A stretch of 64,000 nt of DNA from Rattus norvegicus (GCF_036323735.1 NC_086024.1:60652424-60716423), one strand, 5' to 3'; shown: positions 24,027-36,777, counted from the first letter of the stretch. Notes: a model not told the origin generated them from the sequence alone. Program-made: numbers and translations.

Positions 24027-25068
24027 TCCAAGAGGTTATGACTCATATATCTCTTGTTACAGCATCTTGTCAGAGGTGATGCTGTCATATCAAAAAATGC
24101 CTCACAAAACTTACAAAGTGTGTATTGAAATTCAACTCAACTCTACGACAACTGTCTAGGAAATAACAATATCTGTTATTTCCCAATGGAAATGTGCTGT
24201 GTTCACCCACCCCAGTTCACAGAAGTAACTATAAAGGACAGTGCATGAAGTGTTGTAGCTCTTCTGCAATTAAACATGTAGGCACAGTTGACTTTGTCTT
24301 GGATGCTGAACTCTACTTCATTTCAAAAATTGTAGAGTCAACTTAAAGATTTACAAATCAATAAGTCTAAGAAACATGGAATAGACTGCTGTAGTGAATA
24401 GCATCAGATTATTTGGCTTTTACATGCTTTTCCACACCTGAAATCTAGCAGATTTCAATAGACCCCCCCAAAAGATGTTGAAAACTCTGAACTTTTATTA
24501 ATTAGACAGTTATACTGTCGGAATAGCAGTTAGAAAGCTAGACATCGTTATTTACAGATTTTTATTTATCCAGATGTCAAAAACACTGACAATAAAAAAG
24601 ATATTCTAACAGACATATCCACACAAGTAAATATTTAAACATTAATATCGTATAAACATATGTGTACATACATACATATACGCATTCACGACATAGTAGA
24701 AAACACACATCAATAACTCTATTCATTGTTTTTCATTCTTATGATTAAAATATTATGACCCAGGCAAATCCAAGAAAGAGTCATCTGTCCTTAAATTTTC
24801 AGAGGGAAAGTCTGTTCCTGTGCAGAGAGCGAAGTAACAGAGAGATTACACAGATTATGCAGGCAGAGTATTGGGGGATTATGTCTCATGGTCATCTCAG
24901 AAGGCATGTACATAGAATATCACCATCATGCTTGTCCAAACATGAGCTGAACTAAGACAAAAACACTTGATATGCTGAAGTGGTTAGGAGAAAGAGCAGA
25001 TGGTCTCAATGGTCAGATATGAAAACACACAAGTAACACTGTATGAATTAAACAAGTCACATTTAGGA

Positions 25069-25070
<2 letters not shown>

Positions 25071-25106
<36 letters not shown>
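25071..25106. repeat. (GT)18 microsatellite
   Basis: Uninterrupted GT run of 36 bases followed by CGCACGTGCATG. Potentially polymorphic. Confidence 0.97.
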
Positions 25107-25107
<1 letters not shown>

Positions 25108-26353
25108 GCACGTGCATGTATATATTTAAAAGAAAATGAAGAGGTATATGGAGGCTTTAGAGGGAGGAAAGAAAAGGGAGAAATTTCATCATTATACATA
25201 ATCTCAACAGAAAATGAGGAAATGCCCTTCTTATATTATTCTGTGAATCAAGTTTTCCTATAGATCAAATATGGCTTTCCACTACAAGTTTTTCCTGTGG
25301 TTTTAGTGGAGTGCTGATGGGCTGTGAATGAACAATGATAGAAGAATTTCAAAAAGTTCAAGCAATGACAGTATATATTGAATGAAAGAAATTCTTACTA
25401 TCAAATGATTTAAATCTATTGTCACAAGGTCTGGAAATTTTTTTACATGTAAGTAAATGACTGGATACTTATGGTGTTATATCATAAATTGAATAAAAGC
25501 TTATATAAAACTTTTAAATAAAATGCATTAAAGATACCATTGGATTCTATGGTGAGAAATTGAAATCAGATTTTGGTAGAACAGGTCATCTTAGCAAAAA
25601 ATTTTGTTAATAAAGTGAAGTTTGTATAGATTTAAAAGTACTGCGAATTGGTTGAAATGGTTGGCTAAGGTAACACCCATATAATAACAAGCTGTTGATT
25701 ATCTTTTAGTTAAAATAAGAGTGAATTTATTGGGTTGCATGCACTGTTTGAGCATACACATGCACAAATAATTTTGTCATCTTCTGATCATATTGTCATC
25801 AATATTCCAGCATTTCTAGACTTTCACTTAACTAATCCGAGTATCGTTATATACCCTTGTTCCTTTTTAATGTGTATTTTATTTCTGAGCCACAACCCCT
25901 TAGTCTTATGTAATAACCGGTTAATCATTTCACTTCATAGTTCCTAAATTTTAACACTCAATTCTCATGTGTTCACTTCCAGTAAGACATCTTCACCTCT
26001 ATATAATGTATCTTAACTATTCTCAAAAATTCTTGGTTATTTGAAACTTTTGTCTGCCTTCAGTAAATCCAATAACATATTTGAAGAGAAGAACTATATC
26101 TTTGCAGCATACAGACATATAATCCAGACAGCTATGCTAAATAAGTGAATGGGTGCAGATGTTAAAGTTTTGGAGTCATTTCCTAAGGAAAATATATGGA
26201 TTTCTAAAATATTTGTAAAACAATGATGTTTAAATAACCATTAGCACTTCAGTACTGGAGCCTCTATAGTATGATCATAAACTTAATTCTACAGTCATAG
26301 AACTGAACATGGTATTGAAAACCCATAATAAGTTTGACTAACTTTCTTTTTAG

Positions 26354-26392
26354 GAAACTTATACACAGTTTTTATTAATTGGCCCCGATGAA
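26354..26392 (+). other. Candidate cryptic or poison exon within Dgkb intron
   Basis: A 39-bp stretch with strong splice-like borders: GACTAAC (branch-point-like) followed by TTTCTTTTTAG upstream, and GAA|GTAAGT downstream. Read from its own first base it gives ETYTQFLLIGPDE, but in the frame set by the preceding Dgkb exon (phase 2) it meets TAA after eight codons. Inclusion would therefore truncate the kinase and probably trigger decay. It is not needed for a continuous Dgkb protein. Chance resemblance is quite possible, since introns contain many decoy sites. Confidence 0.3.
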
Positions 26393-27464
26393 GTAAGTTT
26401 ATATGTTTGTCTATGAAAGTCTAAATGTATTTTCTTTCAAAATCTGGTAGCTGTAGAATAAAACCTTGACATATTTATGAACCATGAAAACTGTAGTATG
26501 AAACTATGCATTTGTGCAGATCTACTAAACTGGCCTGAATAGATTAATCCCTCTTTTGTTACTGATTAGGATTAGAAATTCTGAACTTTGAAAACAATTA
26601 CATATCTATGGTTTTTGTTTGGGAAGTTGAGATGAATTCTTCTAAGATCATTTATTGGAGGATCTGGAAAAATTGTTTTGTGTATCTTTTAGAATTTTTT
26701 TTGCTTTGGCATTAATTTTTTATTATATTTTGTTTTTATTATTTTGTGGTTAAAAGGGAACATGCTCTTGGGCAAATTGCCAAAGCAAAGATTCTCTTTC
26801 TAAATCTGCATTTGCTGTAAACCAAAACATGTCCCTGCTTGAAAAAACGAATGTTCCCTTGGGTAGCTCTGCTCACTAGGAGTCCATGCAATATCCCAGA
26901 GCCTCTTTCACCAGAGGCAGGCAGAGGGGTTGTAACCTGGAAGAGATGGGAAATGCTGGTGGCTGAGCAAAGTCTTGTGAAAGCACCAAGCTACCAACCT
27001 GTCCTTCTAAGAACTAGACTCAAGGTCTGTGCTAATTCCTCTGTGACTGACTCACAATCAGATTTTCCTGTGAGAGGCCTTAACACCCTTCCTCTTGTGT
27101 CCCACAAGAAACGCTGTCCTCCTCCACCCCAAGTAAAAGTGACAAGCTGCTGACTGTTTAGAGAAGAACTGAAGAGAGGAGGATTTACCCTTTCAGATAC
27201 ATTATATGACTAAACTATCACAGATGTCCTTACCTGTTTGGTTCAGTTACCTTTCATCCTTCTTTGATATAATTCTGTCTATATGAATTGCCCTTTTTTA
27301 TTTTCTGAAAGCAAAGCAAAACAAAAACAAATTCTAACTCATTACAAATTCAAATGCAGCATAGTCCAAACAATAATCTAGAATTTTTATATAATATCAG
27401 TTACACATTCCTTAATATACACTTATATTTATAACTAAGATATCCTTTGAAAATGACTAATTTT

Positions 27465-27620
27465 CTTCGGGGTGGGGGGCTCAGTAGGTGAAGTCATTGG
27501 GGTACAACGGAGAGAACCTGAGTTCACATTCCCTGTGTTGGGGACCAGGGTCAGGAAAGAGGGCCTTGGGGCTCACAGACAGCCCAAACTTCAACACAAA
27601 CTAGTCAGTCAGTAAAGGAG
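27465..27620 (+). mobile_element. tRNA-derived SINE relic (B2-like)
   Basis: GGGGGGCTCAGTAGGTGAAG and GAGAACCTGAGTTCACATTCC resemble the A and B boxes of rodent tRNA-type SINEs. Diverged, without a clear tail. Confidence 0.45.
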
Positions 27621-27624
27621 TTTT

Positions 27625-27830
27625 AGAGTGAGGGCACCATAGCATGAAATGACTTCCATGGCTCTGGAGTTAAGGCTCAGGTACTGCATGCTGACTGCTT
27701 TCTCAGTGAACTCGCGTTTATTCCCAGCAACTACCCTGGATGTATAACTCTCTGTATCTGTAGATCTGGCTTCCACAGGTACTAGGCATGCATGTGGCAC
27801 ACATACACATACTCATGAATATTTCCCAGC
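27625..27830 (+). mobile_element. B2/B3-type SINE, sense
   Basis: The pattern TTAAGGCTCAGGTACTGCATGC, TTTATTCCCAGCAACTACCC and TCTGTAGATCTGGCTTCC, then ACACATACACATACTCAT, follows the B2 layout of tRNA head, middle body and CA/A-rich end. Diverged. Confidence 0.65.
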
Positions 27831-28424
27831 TAGTGTAAAAATTATGGTTTAACAAAAGATGTTTCTGAAGATGTATTCATATACGAATGAACTTTTGCAT
27901 AGTTTTATATAGGTCTAATGTTTTAACTAAACATGACTTTTTGTTAATCACTAAAATTGACTAAAAGAAATTTCATGCCACTTTTAAACATCACCATACA
28001 TCATGTACACTTTTCAAGAAGAGCATTTGAAAGAGTTTATTGTTTACTGGCTACATTTTATGCCGAGACGAACATTTAATGAGATAACATCAAGGCTCAC
28101 GGGACTTAATAGTCATGTGTACTTCTCATTTCCTCCTTTATCCTTCTTTCTGCCTTTCTGCTCCACTTCTAAAACTCACATTTGCATTAAAAAGTGTTTT
28201 GACATACCAAGGAATAATGAACTTACTGTCTAAAGGAAATGTGCAAATTAATAACCTCTCCTGTAACCATACTTTGTTGCACAAATTATAGAATGAAGAT
28301 ATAGGAGGCTGGACCACTTCTTACATCCACTCTGTAAGCACACTGAAGCTTAGTAACATCAATGAGAGGAAGGTGTTTGTAGATGCCACATGGATGTAAG
28401 TAAAGAAGGCTGATGCTATTCAGA

Positions 28425-28580
28425 ATTGGATTTTTTGCTTAGTGCATTGGCTAATAGTTGTATATACAGTACTTGGGGGCTTAAATCAGAATTACATCAC
28501 AAAGTGAATTCTAACCTAGTCTATATATAGTGAGTTTCAAGCCAGCGAGAGGTAGAGTGAGATTCTACACAAAAACTGAC
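28425..28580 (+). mobile_element. B1-like SINE, decayed
   Basis: CAGTACTTGGGGGC, TCTAACCTAGTCTATATATAG, GAGTTTCAAGCCAGCGAGAG and GTGAGATTCTACAC parallel the B1 body in order. Heavy divergence. Confidence 0.5.
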
Positions 28581-28927
28581 ATTCATTCTTGTGCACTCTA
28601 AATACAATTGCAAAACGAGAATAATATTAGAAAGTAGGAATCTACTCTGATGTTTGAAACAGCTATGAAGTTATGTAATATGATTTCTAAGAGAAATGTG
28701 AAAATGCAGACGTGCAATTGTGAATATAATACTGAAAACAATAATAAGAAGTATGCTACTTATGATGTGAAATGCTGAAATCTGAACTGATAATTTTCCT
28801 GAGGCAGACCTCCGAAGTTTCTCTATTTTCTAGAGAGAAGGAGATAAAACAAGACATCTGGTGCTATCACGCTATTTTTAATACTCTGGTCTCATAGTTC
28901 TTTAAAGATGTTAAGAAGTAAACATAT

Positions 28928-30641
28928 TCAGCAAATGGTGCTGGTTCAACTGGAGGTCAACATGTAGAAGAATGCAGATTGATCCGTGCTTATCACCCTG
29001 TACAAAGCTTAAGTCCAAGTGGATCAAGGACCTCCACATCAAACCTGATACACTCAAACTAATAGAAGAAAAACTAGGGAAGCATCTGGAACACATGGGC
29101 ACTGGAAAAAATTTCCTGAACAAAACACCAATGGCTTATGCTCTAAGATCAAGAATCGACAAATGGGATCTCATAAAACTGCAAAGCTTCTGTAAGGCAA
29201 AGGACACTGTGGTTAGGACAAATCGGCAACCAACAGATTGGGAAAAGATCTTTACCAATCCTACAACAGATAGAGGCCTTATATCCAAAATATACAAAGA
29301 ACTCAAGAAGTTAGACCGCAGGGAGACAAATAACCCTATTAAAAAATGGGGTTCAGAGCTAAACAAAGAATTCACAGCTGAGGAATGCCGAATGGCTGAG
29401 AAACACCTAAAGAAATGTTCAACATCTTTAGTCATAATCAAATGCAAATCAAAACAACCCTGAGATTACACCTCACACCAGTGAGAATGGCTAAGATCAA
29501 AAACTCAGGTGACAGCAGATGCTGGCGAGGATGCAGAGAAAGAGGAACACTCCTCCATTGTTGGTGGGATTGCAAACTGGTACAACCATTCTGGAAATCA
29601 GTCTGGAGGTTCCTCAGAAAATTGGACATTGAACTGCCTGAGGATCCAGCTATACCTCTCTTGGGCATATACCCAAAAGATGCCCCAACATATAAAAAAG
29701 ACACGTGCTCCACTATGTTCATCGCAGCCTTATTTATAATAGCCAGAAGCTGGAAAGAACCCAGATGCCCTTCAACAGAGGAATGGATACAGAAAATGTG
29801 GTACATCTACACAATGGAATATTACTCAGCAATCAAAAACAACGGCTTTATGAAATTCGTAGGCAAATGGTTGGAACTGGAAAATATCATCCTGAGTGAG
29901 CTAACCCAATCACAGAAAGACATACATGGTATGCACTCACTGATAAGTGGCTATTAGCCCAAATGCTTGAATTACCCTAGATGCCTAGAACAAATGAAAC
30001 TCAAGACAGATGATCAAAATGTGAATGCTTCACTCCTTCTTTAAAAGGGGAACAAGAATGCCCTTGGCAGGGAAGAGAGAGATGCAAAGATTAAAACAGA
30101 GACTGAAGGAACACCCATTCAGAACCTGCCCTACATGTGGCCCATACATGTACAGCCACCCAATTAGACAAGATGGATGATGCAAAGAAGTGCAGACCGA
30201 CAGGAGCCGGATGTTGATTGCTCCTGAGAGACACAGCCAGAATACAGCAAATACAGAGGCGAATGCCAGCAGCAAACCACTGAACTGAGAATAGGACCCC
30301 CGTGAAGGAATCAGAGAAAGAACTGGAAGAGCTTGAAGGGGCTCGAGACCCCATATGTACAACAATGCCGAGCAACCAGAGCTTCCAGGGACTAAGCCAC
30401 TACCTAAAGACTATACATGGACTGACCCTGGACTCTGACCTCATAGGTAGCAATGAATATCCTAGTAAGAGCACCAGTGGGTCCTGCTAAGACTGAACCC
30501 CCAATGAACTAGACTGTTGGGGGGAGGGCGGCAATGGGGGGAGGGTTGGGAGGGGAACACCATAAGGAAGGGGAGAGGGGAGGGGGATGTTTGTCCGGAA
30601 ACCAAAGAATTATTATTAAGTATTAAATAAATTTTAAAAAA
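28928..30641 (+). mobile_element. Young 5'-truncated L1 (copy A) with perfect 15-bp TSD
   Basis: An L1 in the sense of Dgkb, truncated within ORF2, followed by the full 3' UTR, G-rich tract (about 30519-30588) and A-tail. The ORF2 C-terminal part begins MQIDPCLSPCTKLKSKWIKD at 28972 and stays open to 29463, where a shift moves the rest to another frame (read from 29415 to 29957, ending MHSLISGY). The direct repeat AAGAAGTAAACATAT lies at 28913-28927 and 30642-30656; the insertion point TT/AAGA fits the L1 endonuclease preference. A 15-bp piece of the 3' UTR present in copy D (near 54401) is missing here. It cannot make ORF2 protein. Confidence 0.97.
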
Positions 30642-31774
30642 AAGAAGTAAACATATGTAATAAAACAGTCGTTAGGTCTGTCAAAGTGTTTGATTCTCTC
30701 TTAGTATACAAGAACATTATTTTAAAATGTTTTATGCAAACCCTGCTTAATTAATAGCATACACACATTTGTTCTGTATGGTCAGTGTCTGTCTGACTAA
30801 TACATGCACATCAGGTATAAATACCAATGCCTAATGCTTTCTGAATAATAAATTTTAACCTAAAGCAAAATAAATCTAAAGAAATCTGATGTCCACACAG
30901 CTCTAGCATTATAGTGCAGTGACCGCTGTACTGAAGTAAGAGCTTTCTGTTTTTTTTTTTAATCTATTCCATCTCAGAACTTAATTAAAAGCAGTGTGTT
31001 TCTGAGAGTGAGTTTCATCATCTCACCAGATACTTTTTGTTGAGTCCGGAAGACTCAAATGATCTATATTTCCAGGGGTGTTTTAAATTCCAATACTGTG
31101 TTGTTAACTATGGGAAGATAGTTGTACATGGAATCTCTAGAATGCAGTCCTCTTAAGTAACTGGGACTCCAGGGCTTGCTCTTGAGACAACTAAAGAACA
31201 TCTGGAATGGGGCCACTGAACTTGCTTATTAGCTTAAGATAATGCAAATGTAACGATCGCAGACAGGTTCTCCAGGGGAAACAGTGATAGTGTAAGATAC
31301 TTGAAATTGACTAAAACTTCTATTTGAACTTTTAACTTTTAAAAAATATGCACAAAATAAACTAAATAATCTCAGGTAAAAATAAGATAATTTCCTCATA
31401 AGATGAAAGAGTGGCACAGACCCCTAAACTTTCCAGAGTGGCATTCCTCTAGAACCTCGTCATTCCCTCATCCATTACCCCTGAGAGGAGGAATAGGAAG
31501 CAGGTACTCATGATTGCTGTCTTGGGTGAAAGAAAATGTGAGATTTGCCTTTGGGATCTTGCCAAATTTCGGGGATTGGTTCAATATCATAGCTGCACCT
31601 TCTCTTCTGATTGGTCAGAGCACGCTTCCCAATTGTCTACTGGACACTGTTTCATGCAGAATTCTCTGCTCAGTTGAGTTTTAAGTTTTAGGAAATTGAC
31701 TTTGTGACTCCTTTGCCTCAACATGGTGGGTAAGAAAGTTGGAGAAATACAGAAGTATTTTCTGACGTACAAAT

Positions 31775-31809
31775 ACACACACACACACACACACACACGG
31801 GGTGGGGGG

Positions 31810-31857
<48 letters not shown>
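31775..31857. repeat. Compound (AC)12 - G tract - (GA)23 repeat
   Basis: An AC run (31775-31798) joins a G-rich joint GGGGTGGGGGGGGG and then 23 GA units. The right 59 bases are almost pure purine on the plus strand. Such joints can adopt Z-DNA and triplex forms. Confidence 0.95.
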
Positions 31858-31859
<2 letters not shown>

Positions 31860-32420
31860 CTGTTGCTACTATAATGTATATGTTTTTAATTTTTCTGCAT
31901 ATAAAGAGCCCAGGAAAGAAGGCACACTCTCCCACTTTTATGAAAAGCAGAAGGAACCTCCCATTTATAAGGATTAAATGATTTTTCTAGCCTCCTATTC
32001 AGTGATTAAGTGGAATGAGGAATAAATGAATCCTGAAAGAAAATTTCATGGATTGAGTGGAGGCTAAATTTAGTCAGAGGCCAATTATTCAATCCATTTA
32101 GTATCCATTTAAAGAGGGTGAGCTGGCCTGACTGTTACCTGGGATTTGTGTTTGGGGTAGAGAAGTGCTGACGAACCAATGGTGACAATTTTAAGAAACC
32201 TGAAGTACATCTGGCATAGCGCCATGGAGTCGAAGAATAGTGGTGAGGGGAGTTTGGTTGGTTAGACATCACTGCAGAGAATACCTGCTTATGCTGTCAT
32301 GCTTTCAGAGACTTTTAGCCTGTAAAGATTTTGCAAATATAGATGAGGGCCATGACCTGCTAGAGAACTGTAACTGAAAAAAGCTGAGTTACAAACAATT
32401 ACAAAGCACATTTTCAATAT

Positions 32421-33467
32421 TTTCTTTTATTGGTTACTGTATTTATTTACATTTCAAATGCTATTCCCCTTCCAAGTTAAAGCCCCATCCCCTCCCCTGT
32501 ATCCTCTCTTTATATGAGGGTACTCCCCCACCCATTCACCTCTCTCACCTCAGTACCCTAACATTCCCCTACTCTGGGTCATGGAGCCTACACAGGACCA
32601 AGGGGCTCCCCTCCCATCAATTGTTCTGCCAAATGCAGTTAGAACCATAGATTCCTCCATGTGCACTTTTGGGTTGGTGGTTTAATCCCTGGGACTCTGA
32701 GGAATCAATTGGTTAATATTGTTGTTCTTCCTATGGGGTTGCAAACCCCTTCAGCTCCTTCAGTCCTTCCCCTAACTCCTTCATTGGGGTCCCTGCACTT
32801 AGTCTGATGGTTGGCAGCATGTATCCACATCTGTATTGCTTAGGCTCTGGCACAGGATCTCACGGGACAGCCCCTGTCAACACTTCTTGGCATCAGCAAT
32901 TGTGTCTGGGTTTGGTGTCTGCAGATTGGATGGATCCCCAGGTGGGGCAGTCTCTTGATGGCCTTTCCTTCAGTCTCTACTCCACTCTGTGTCCCTTCAT
33001 TTCCTTCTGACAGGAGGAATTCTGGATTAATATTCTTTCAATGGGTGGGTGCCCATATCCCTCAACCATGGATCATGCCTAACCTCTGGCTATGGTCTCT
33101 ACAGGTTCTTTCTCCCTTTTATTGGATATTTCAACTAATGTTATCATGGGGAACTCTTGGGTCCCTGTCATCTGGGACTTTCTAGTGGGTATCCCCAGTT
33201 CTCGATCCCAACTGCTACACACCTTTGTTCAATTTCCTGATCCTCTGTACTTCTCCCCCAACTCTTCCCACACCTGATCCTGCTTCCTTTTCCTCTCTTC
33301 CTCCTCTCTCCCTCCCAGATCCCTTACTTATTGTCCCTCCCATGATTATTTTCTTCCCCTTCTGAGTAGGAATGAAGCAGCCACACTTTGGACTTCCTCC
33401 TTCTTGGGTTTCATATGGTCTGTGAGTTGTATTGTGGGAATTACAAGCTTTTTTGGCTAATATACAT
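32421..33467 (-). mobile_element. L1 3' UTR, antisense, about 1 kb
   Basis: The reverse complement runs from the L1 3' end at the left (TATTTACATTTCAAATGCTA) through the C-rich tract and 3' UTR, to the sequence just past the ORF2 stop at the right (TAATATACATCTC is the complement of the GATATTAGCC region). It is a single uninterrupted antisense arm, unlike the inverted copies. Short open frames across it are not coding. Confidence 0.9.
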
Positions 33468-34041
33468 CTCAATGGTTATTTGAGTAAGAGGAATCTTTGA
33501 TTCATAAAGTATTTCTGAAAATATGCAAAAAAGTGACTAAAATCAAGTCAAATTAAGAACATTTACCAATCCACAAGAATCAAATGCTCATAATATTAGG
33601 CAACACATACAGAAGCATCTTTATGATAATATGAATCTACCATCCCAGTGCCTGTTGGAAAGGATTTGAAAAACATATTCACATAGTTGAAAATTCATTC
33701 ACCAGTAGAAAGAATGTGACAGTTACACATAGAAATTTCTAGGGCAACAACATTGATGGAAATCAGCACCAATGCTGAAGAGGAGAAGATGCAGAATGAA
33801 GATTTAAGCATACACATGACATCCCAGTATTCAAAGGTGCTAACTGTTGCTGAAGAAGAATTATAGGGAGAAAAGAACAGGGGAATATCCAGGTTGTCAG
33901 AGATGTTTTGCTAAAATGGCAGAATGGTTTATAGCCATTTCTGTCATTACGTATAACACAAGTATATCAAATGGTGTAAGAATGGAAGAAAATATTAGTA
34001 ACATGTATAATAGAGGTTAAATATATGTTATATATTTATGT

Positions 34042-34066
34042 TATATATATATATATATATATATAT
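34042..34066. repeat. (TA)n microsatellite
   Basis: Pure TA/AT run preceded by two TTATATAT half-copies. Confidence 0.9.
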
Positions 34067-34361
34067 GTTACCCAAGAAAATGAGTGACAATCACACTAAC
34101 TATCCATGGATTTTATTAACAGATTGTGTGTTCGGTTAAATATTATGCATTTTCAAATATAACTGTATATTATTTACATAGCTGTGAAAAATATCTTTTA
34201 AAGGACTTTAATTTAAATAAAAATATTGCTCAGAATATTTAAAATTATTATTAAATAATATTAGCAGACACTCAGTTGAAGAGATTCAAGGTCTGGATTA
34301 TACTGTTCAGCGAAAATGTCACTTGTCACAACAAAACCCTATGGAAATGCTCAACTATGTT

Positions 34362-34980
34362 ATGTAAGGCAAAGGACACTGTGGTTAGGACAAAATGGCA
34401 ATCAACAGATTGGGAAAAGATCTTTACCAATCCTACAACAGATAGAAGGCTTATATCCAAAATATGCAAAGAACTCAAGAAGTTAGACCGCAGGGAGACA
34501 AATAACCCTATTAAAAATGGGGTTCAGAGCTAAACAAAGAATTCACAGCTGAGGAATGCCGAATGACTGAGAAACACCTAAAGAAATGTTCAACATCTTT
34601 AGTCATAAGGGAAATGCAAATCAAAACAACCCTGAGATTTCACCTCACACCAGTGAGAATGGCTAACATCAAAAACTCAGGTGACAGCAGATGCTGGCGA
34701 GGATGCGGAGAAAGAGGAACACTCCTCCATTGTTGGTGGGATTGCAGACTTGTACAACCATTCTGGAAATCAGTCTGGAGGTTCCTCAGAAAATTGGTCA
34801 TTGAACTACCTGAGGACCTAGCTATACCTCTCTTGGGCATGTACCCAAAAGATGCCCCAACATATAAAAAAGACACGTGCTCCACTATGTTCATAGCAGC
34901 CTTATTTATAATAGCTAGAAGCTGGAAAGAAGCCAGATGCCCTTCAACAGAGGAATGGATACAGAAAATGTGGTACATCT
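34362..34980 (+). mobile_element. L1 ORF2 internal fragment (copy B) lacking 3' UTR and A-tail
   Basis: It matches copies A and D closely from TGTAAGGCAAAGGACACTG to GGTACATCT, that is, the ORF2 C-terminal region only. It ends abruptly at 34980 with no 3' UTR or poly(A). The frames CTIPLLGMYPKD-like and CPSTEEWIQKMWYI are present. Flanks carry an imperfect 12-base direct repeat: CTCAACTATGTT at 34350-34361 and CTCAACTTTGTT at 34979-34990, the second sharing CT with the L1 end. A five-A run (about 34513-34517) gives a -1 frameshift relative to copy A. Confidence 0.9.
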
Positions 34981-35013
34981 CAACTTTGTTCTAAACAGAG
35001 ACATTAGATTATG

Positions 35014-35014
<1 letters not shown>

Positions 35015-35047
<33 letters not shown>
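35015..35047. repeat. (AC)n microsatellite
   Basis: About 16 AC units, 34 bases downstream of the L1 fragment. Confidence 0.95.
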
Positions 35048-35050
<3 letters not shown>

Positions 35051-35307
35051 AAAGTCGTGTGTTTTTGCTCTTGATGTCATGTTGAAATATTAAAATGTAC
35101 TTACTGTTCAAGGCGTTCAAGGAATTGGACACTCTTATTGACTCTGGAAATTGACTCATTAAAAGCAATAAAGGAAATGTACAATGAAAGTAGCATACAT
35201 TGTACCCTAAAGTAGCCTCACTCACATGCAGATTTTCACACTAATGTGATTCAGATAGTAACTACAATAATAATTTTTAGTAGTAAAAAGCTTTTAATAT
35301 TCATGTT

Positions 35308-35378
35308 ATTGGGGACTGAACTCAGAAGCTCACACATGCCAAGAAAGTAATGTTCTCACTGAACCACTTCTCCTGCCT
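35308..35378 (-). mobile_element. ID/B4-type SINE relic
   Basis: TTGGGGACTGAACTCAGAAGC and TGAACCACTTCTCCTGCC are the reverse complement of a diverged tRNA-type SINE body (compare GGGGACCGAACCCAGGGCC of the fresh ID copies). Confidence 0.55.
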
Positions 35379-36777
35379 ACAATGATGAAATACCAGATAT
35401 AGTATAAATGGTCATAAAGGCAAATTATTTAATGTTGGAGTCCATTCACTCATATCTAATGTGACAACTACCATACAACATGATTCCATGTAGAATTCAT
35501 AGAGATTTTCATAAATAAAGGAGTTCTTAAAGAATTCATTTTACCTGACTGTAGTGAGACTATGACACATCTTTCAGAAATTTCAGAAACTTAAAGTGTT
35601 TAAAAGAAATTTAACAAAACCTCTAGGTTTGTTAAAATAAATTACCAAAACAAAAACCTCATTTTTAGAATGAACTTAGTAGGAATGAGGGGATTTAACG
35701 GTACCTGCTCCCTTTCTAGGGGACCAGAGCTTGGTTCTCAGCATCCATATTTTTCTACTCAAACTGTGTCTAATAGTAGCCCTAGCTTTTCTAGCCTTCT
35801 CTTCCATCACACCATGTAGTCTCTCTGACTCTTTCTGTCTCTCTTTGTCTGTCTCTTCTTCCTCCCCCTCCCTTTCTCATAAAATTCTAAAGTAAATAAA
35901 ATATATAGGATACATACATGTGAATATCAAAGAATAGATATAGAGAAAAATGACTTGGATGAGTCCATGCCATATTGTTCCTAATACTGATACAAAGAGG
36001 AGAGTACACTACCTTCTGCTCTGCTTCCTTTCTTTATTCTTTATTTGCTACAAAATAGCATGTAAGCCTGTATGACTGGATACATTACTTGCCTCTGTGA
36101 CTTCCTAGAGGTAGGTTGTGTTAATGAGCACACCGCATGCAGTGGCAGCAGGAACAGTGGGCATTTAGCACATCTGACCCCGCAATTAAGCTTGAGCACT
36201 CATGGGTAATAAATGCTGTTCACCAGGTCAAATGACAAGGTGAAGTTTGCCTTCTGTATTGGCCAGTTGAAAGTCATAAGGAAATTCTGAAAGCTAGAAT
36301 CCTAACGGCAGGCTATACAATTTTTCTGTGCAGTGCAGAATAAAAAGTGTTGAACACATTATACTGACTGACATGGTAATCATATCTAAATATTGTTTTT
36401 CAAAACAATGGCTGATTGACAATACTTGTTAAAGAAATTATATAGCCTATGCTAGTGTGGATTATGTGTGTTTTCATTATATCTGGGAGGATATTAAAAT
36501 GAGTGTTATAATTTAATATTATATATTTTGAATTTGGCTGTTTATAAAAATTATATTCTTTACGGAACCCAGAATATATAAATTTTAACATATATAAATG
36601 TATATCCACAAACATGTATTTGAGTGATATGTAAGGTACCAATGAAAATTTAAAGTAAACATTTCGTAAGTTAAACATACAAGTTATTAGAGAATAGGCT
36701 AAAAATAAAAAAAAATGAGGAAGTTCTCCTAAATGTCCTAAATGTAAAAAATGTGCCATCAAATACTTCTTTTTCAG

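Noticed and set aside
29415..29957. 180-codon open frame ending MHSLISGY, and its counterparts at 34563-34994 and 53402-53878
   Set aside because: They are the C-terminal part of L1 ORF2 in truncated copies, not host genes; the antisense frames opposite them are shadows.
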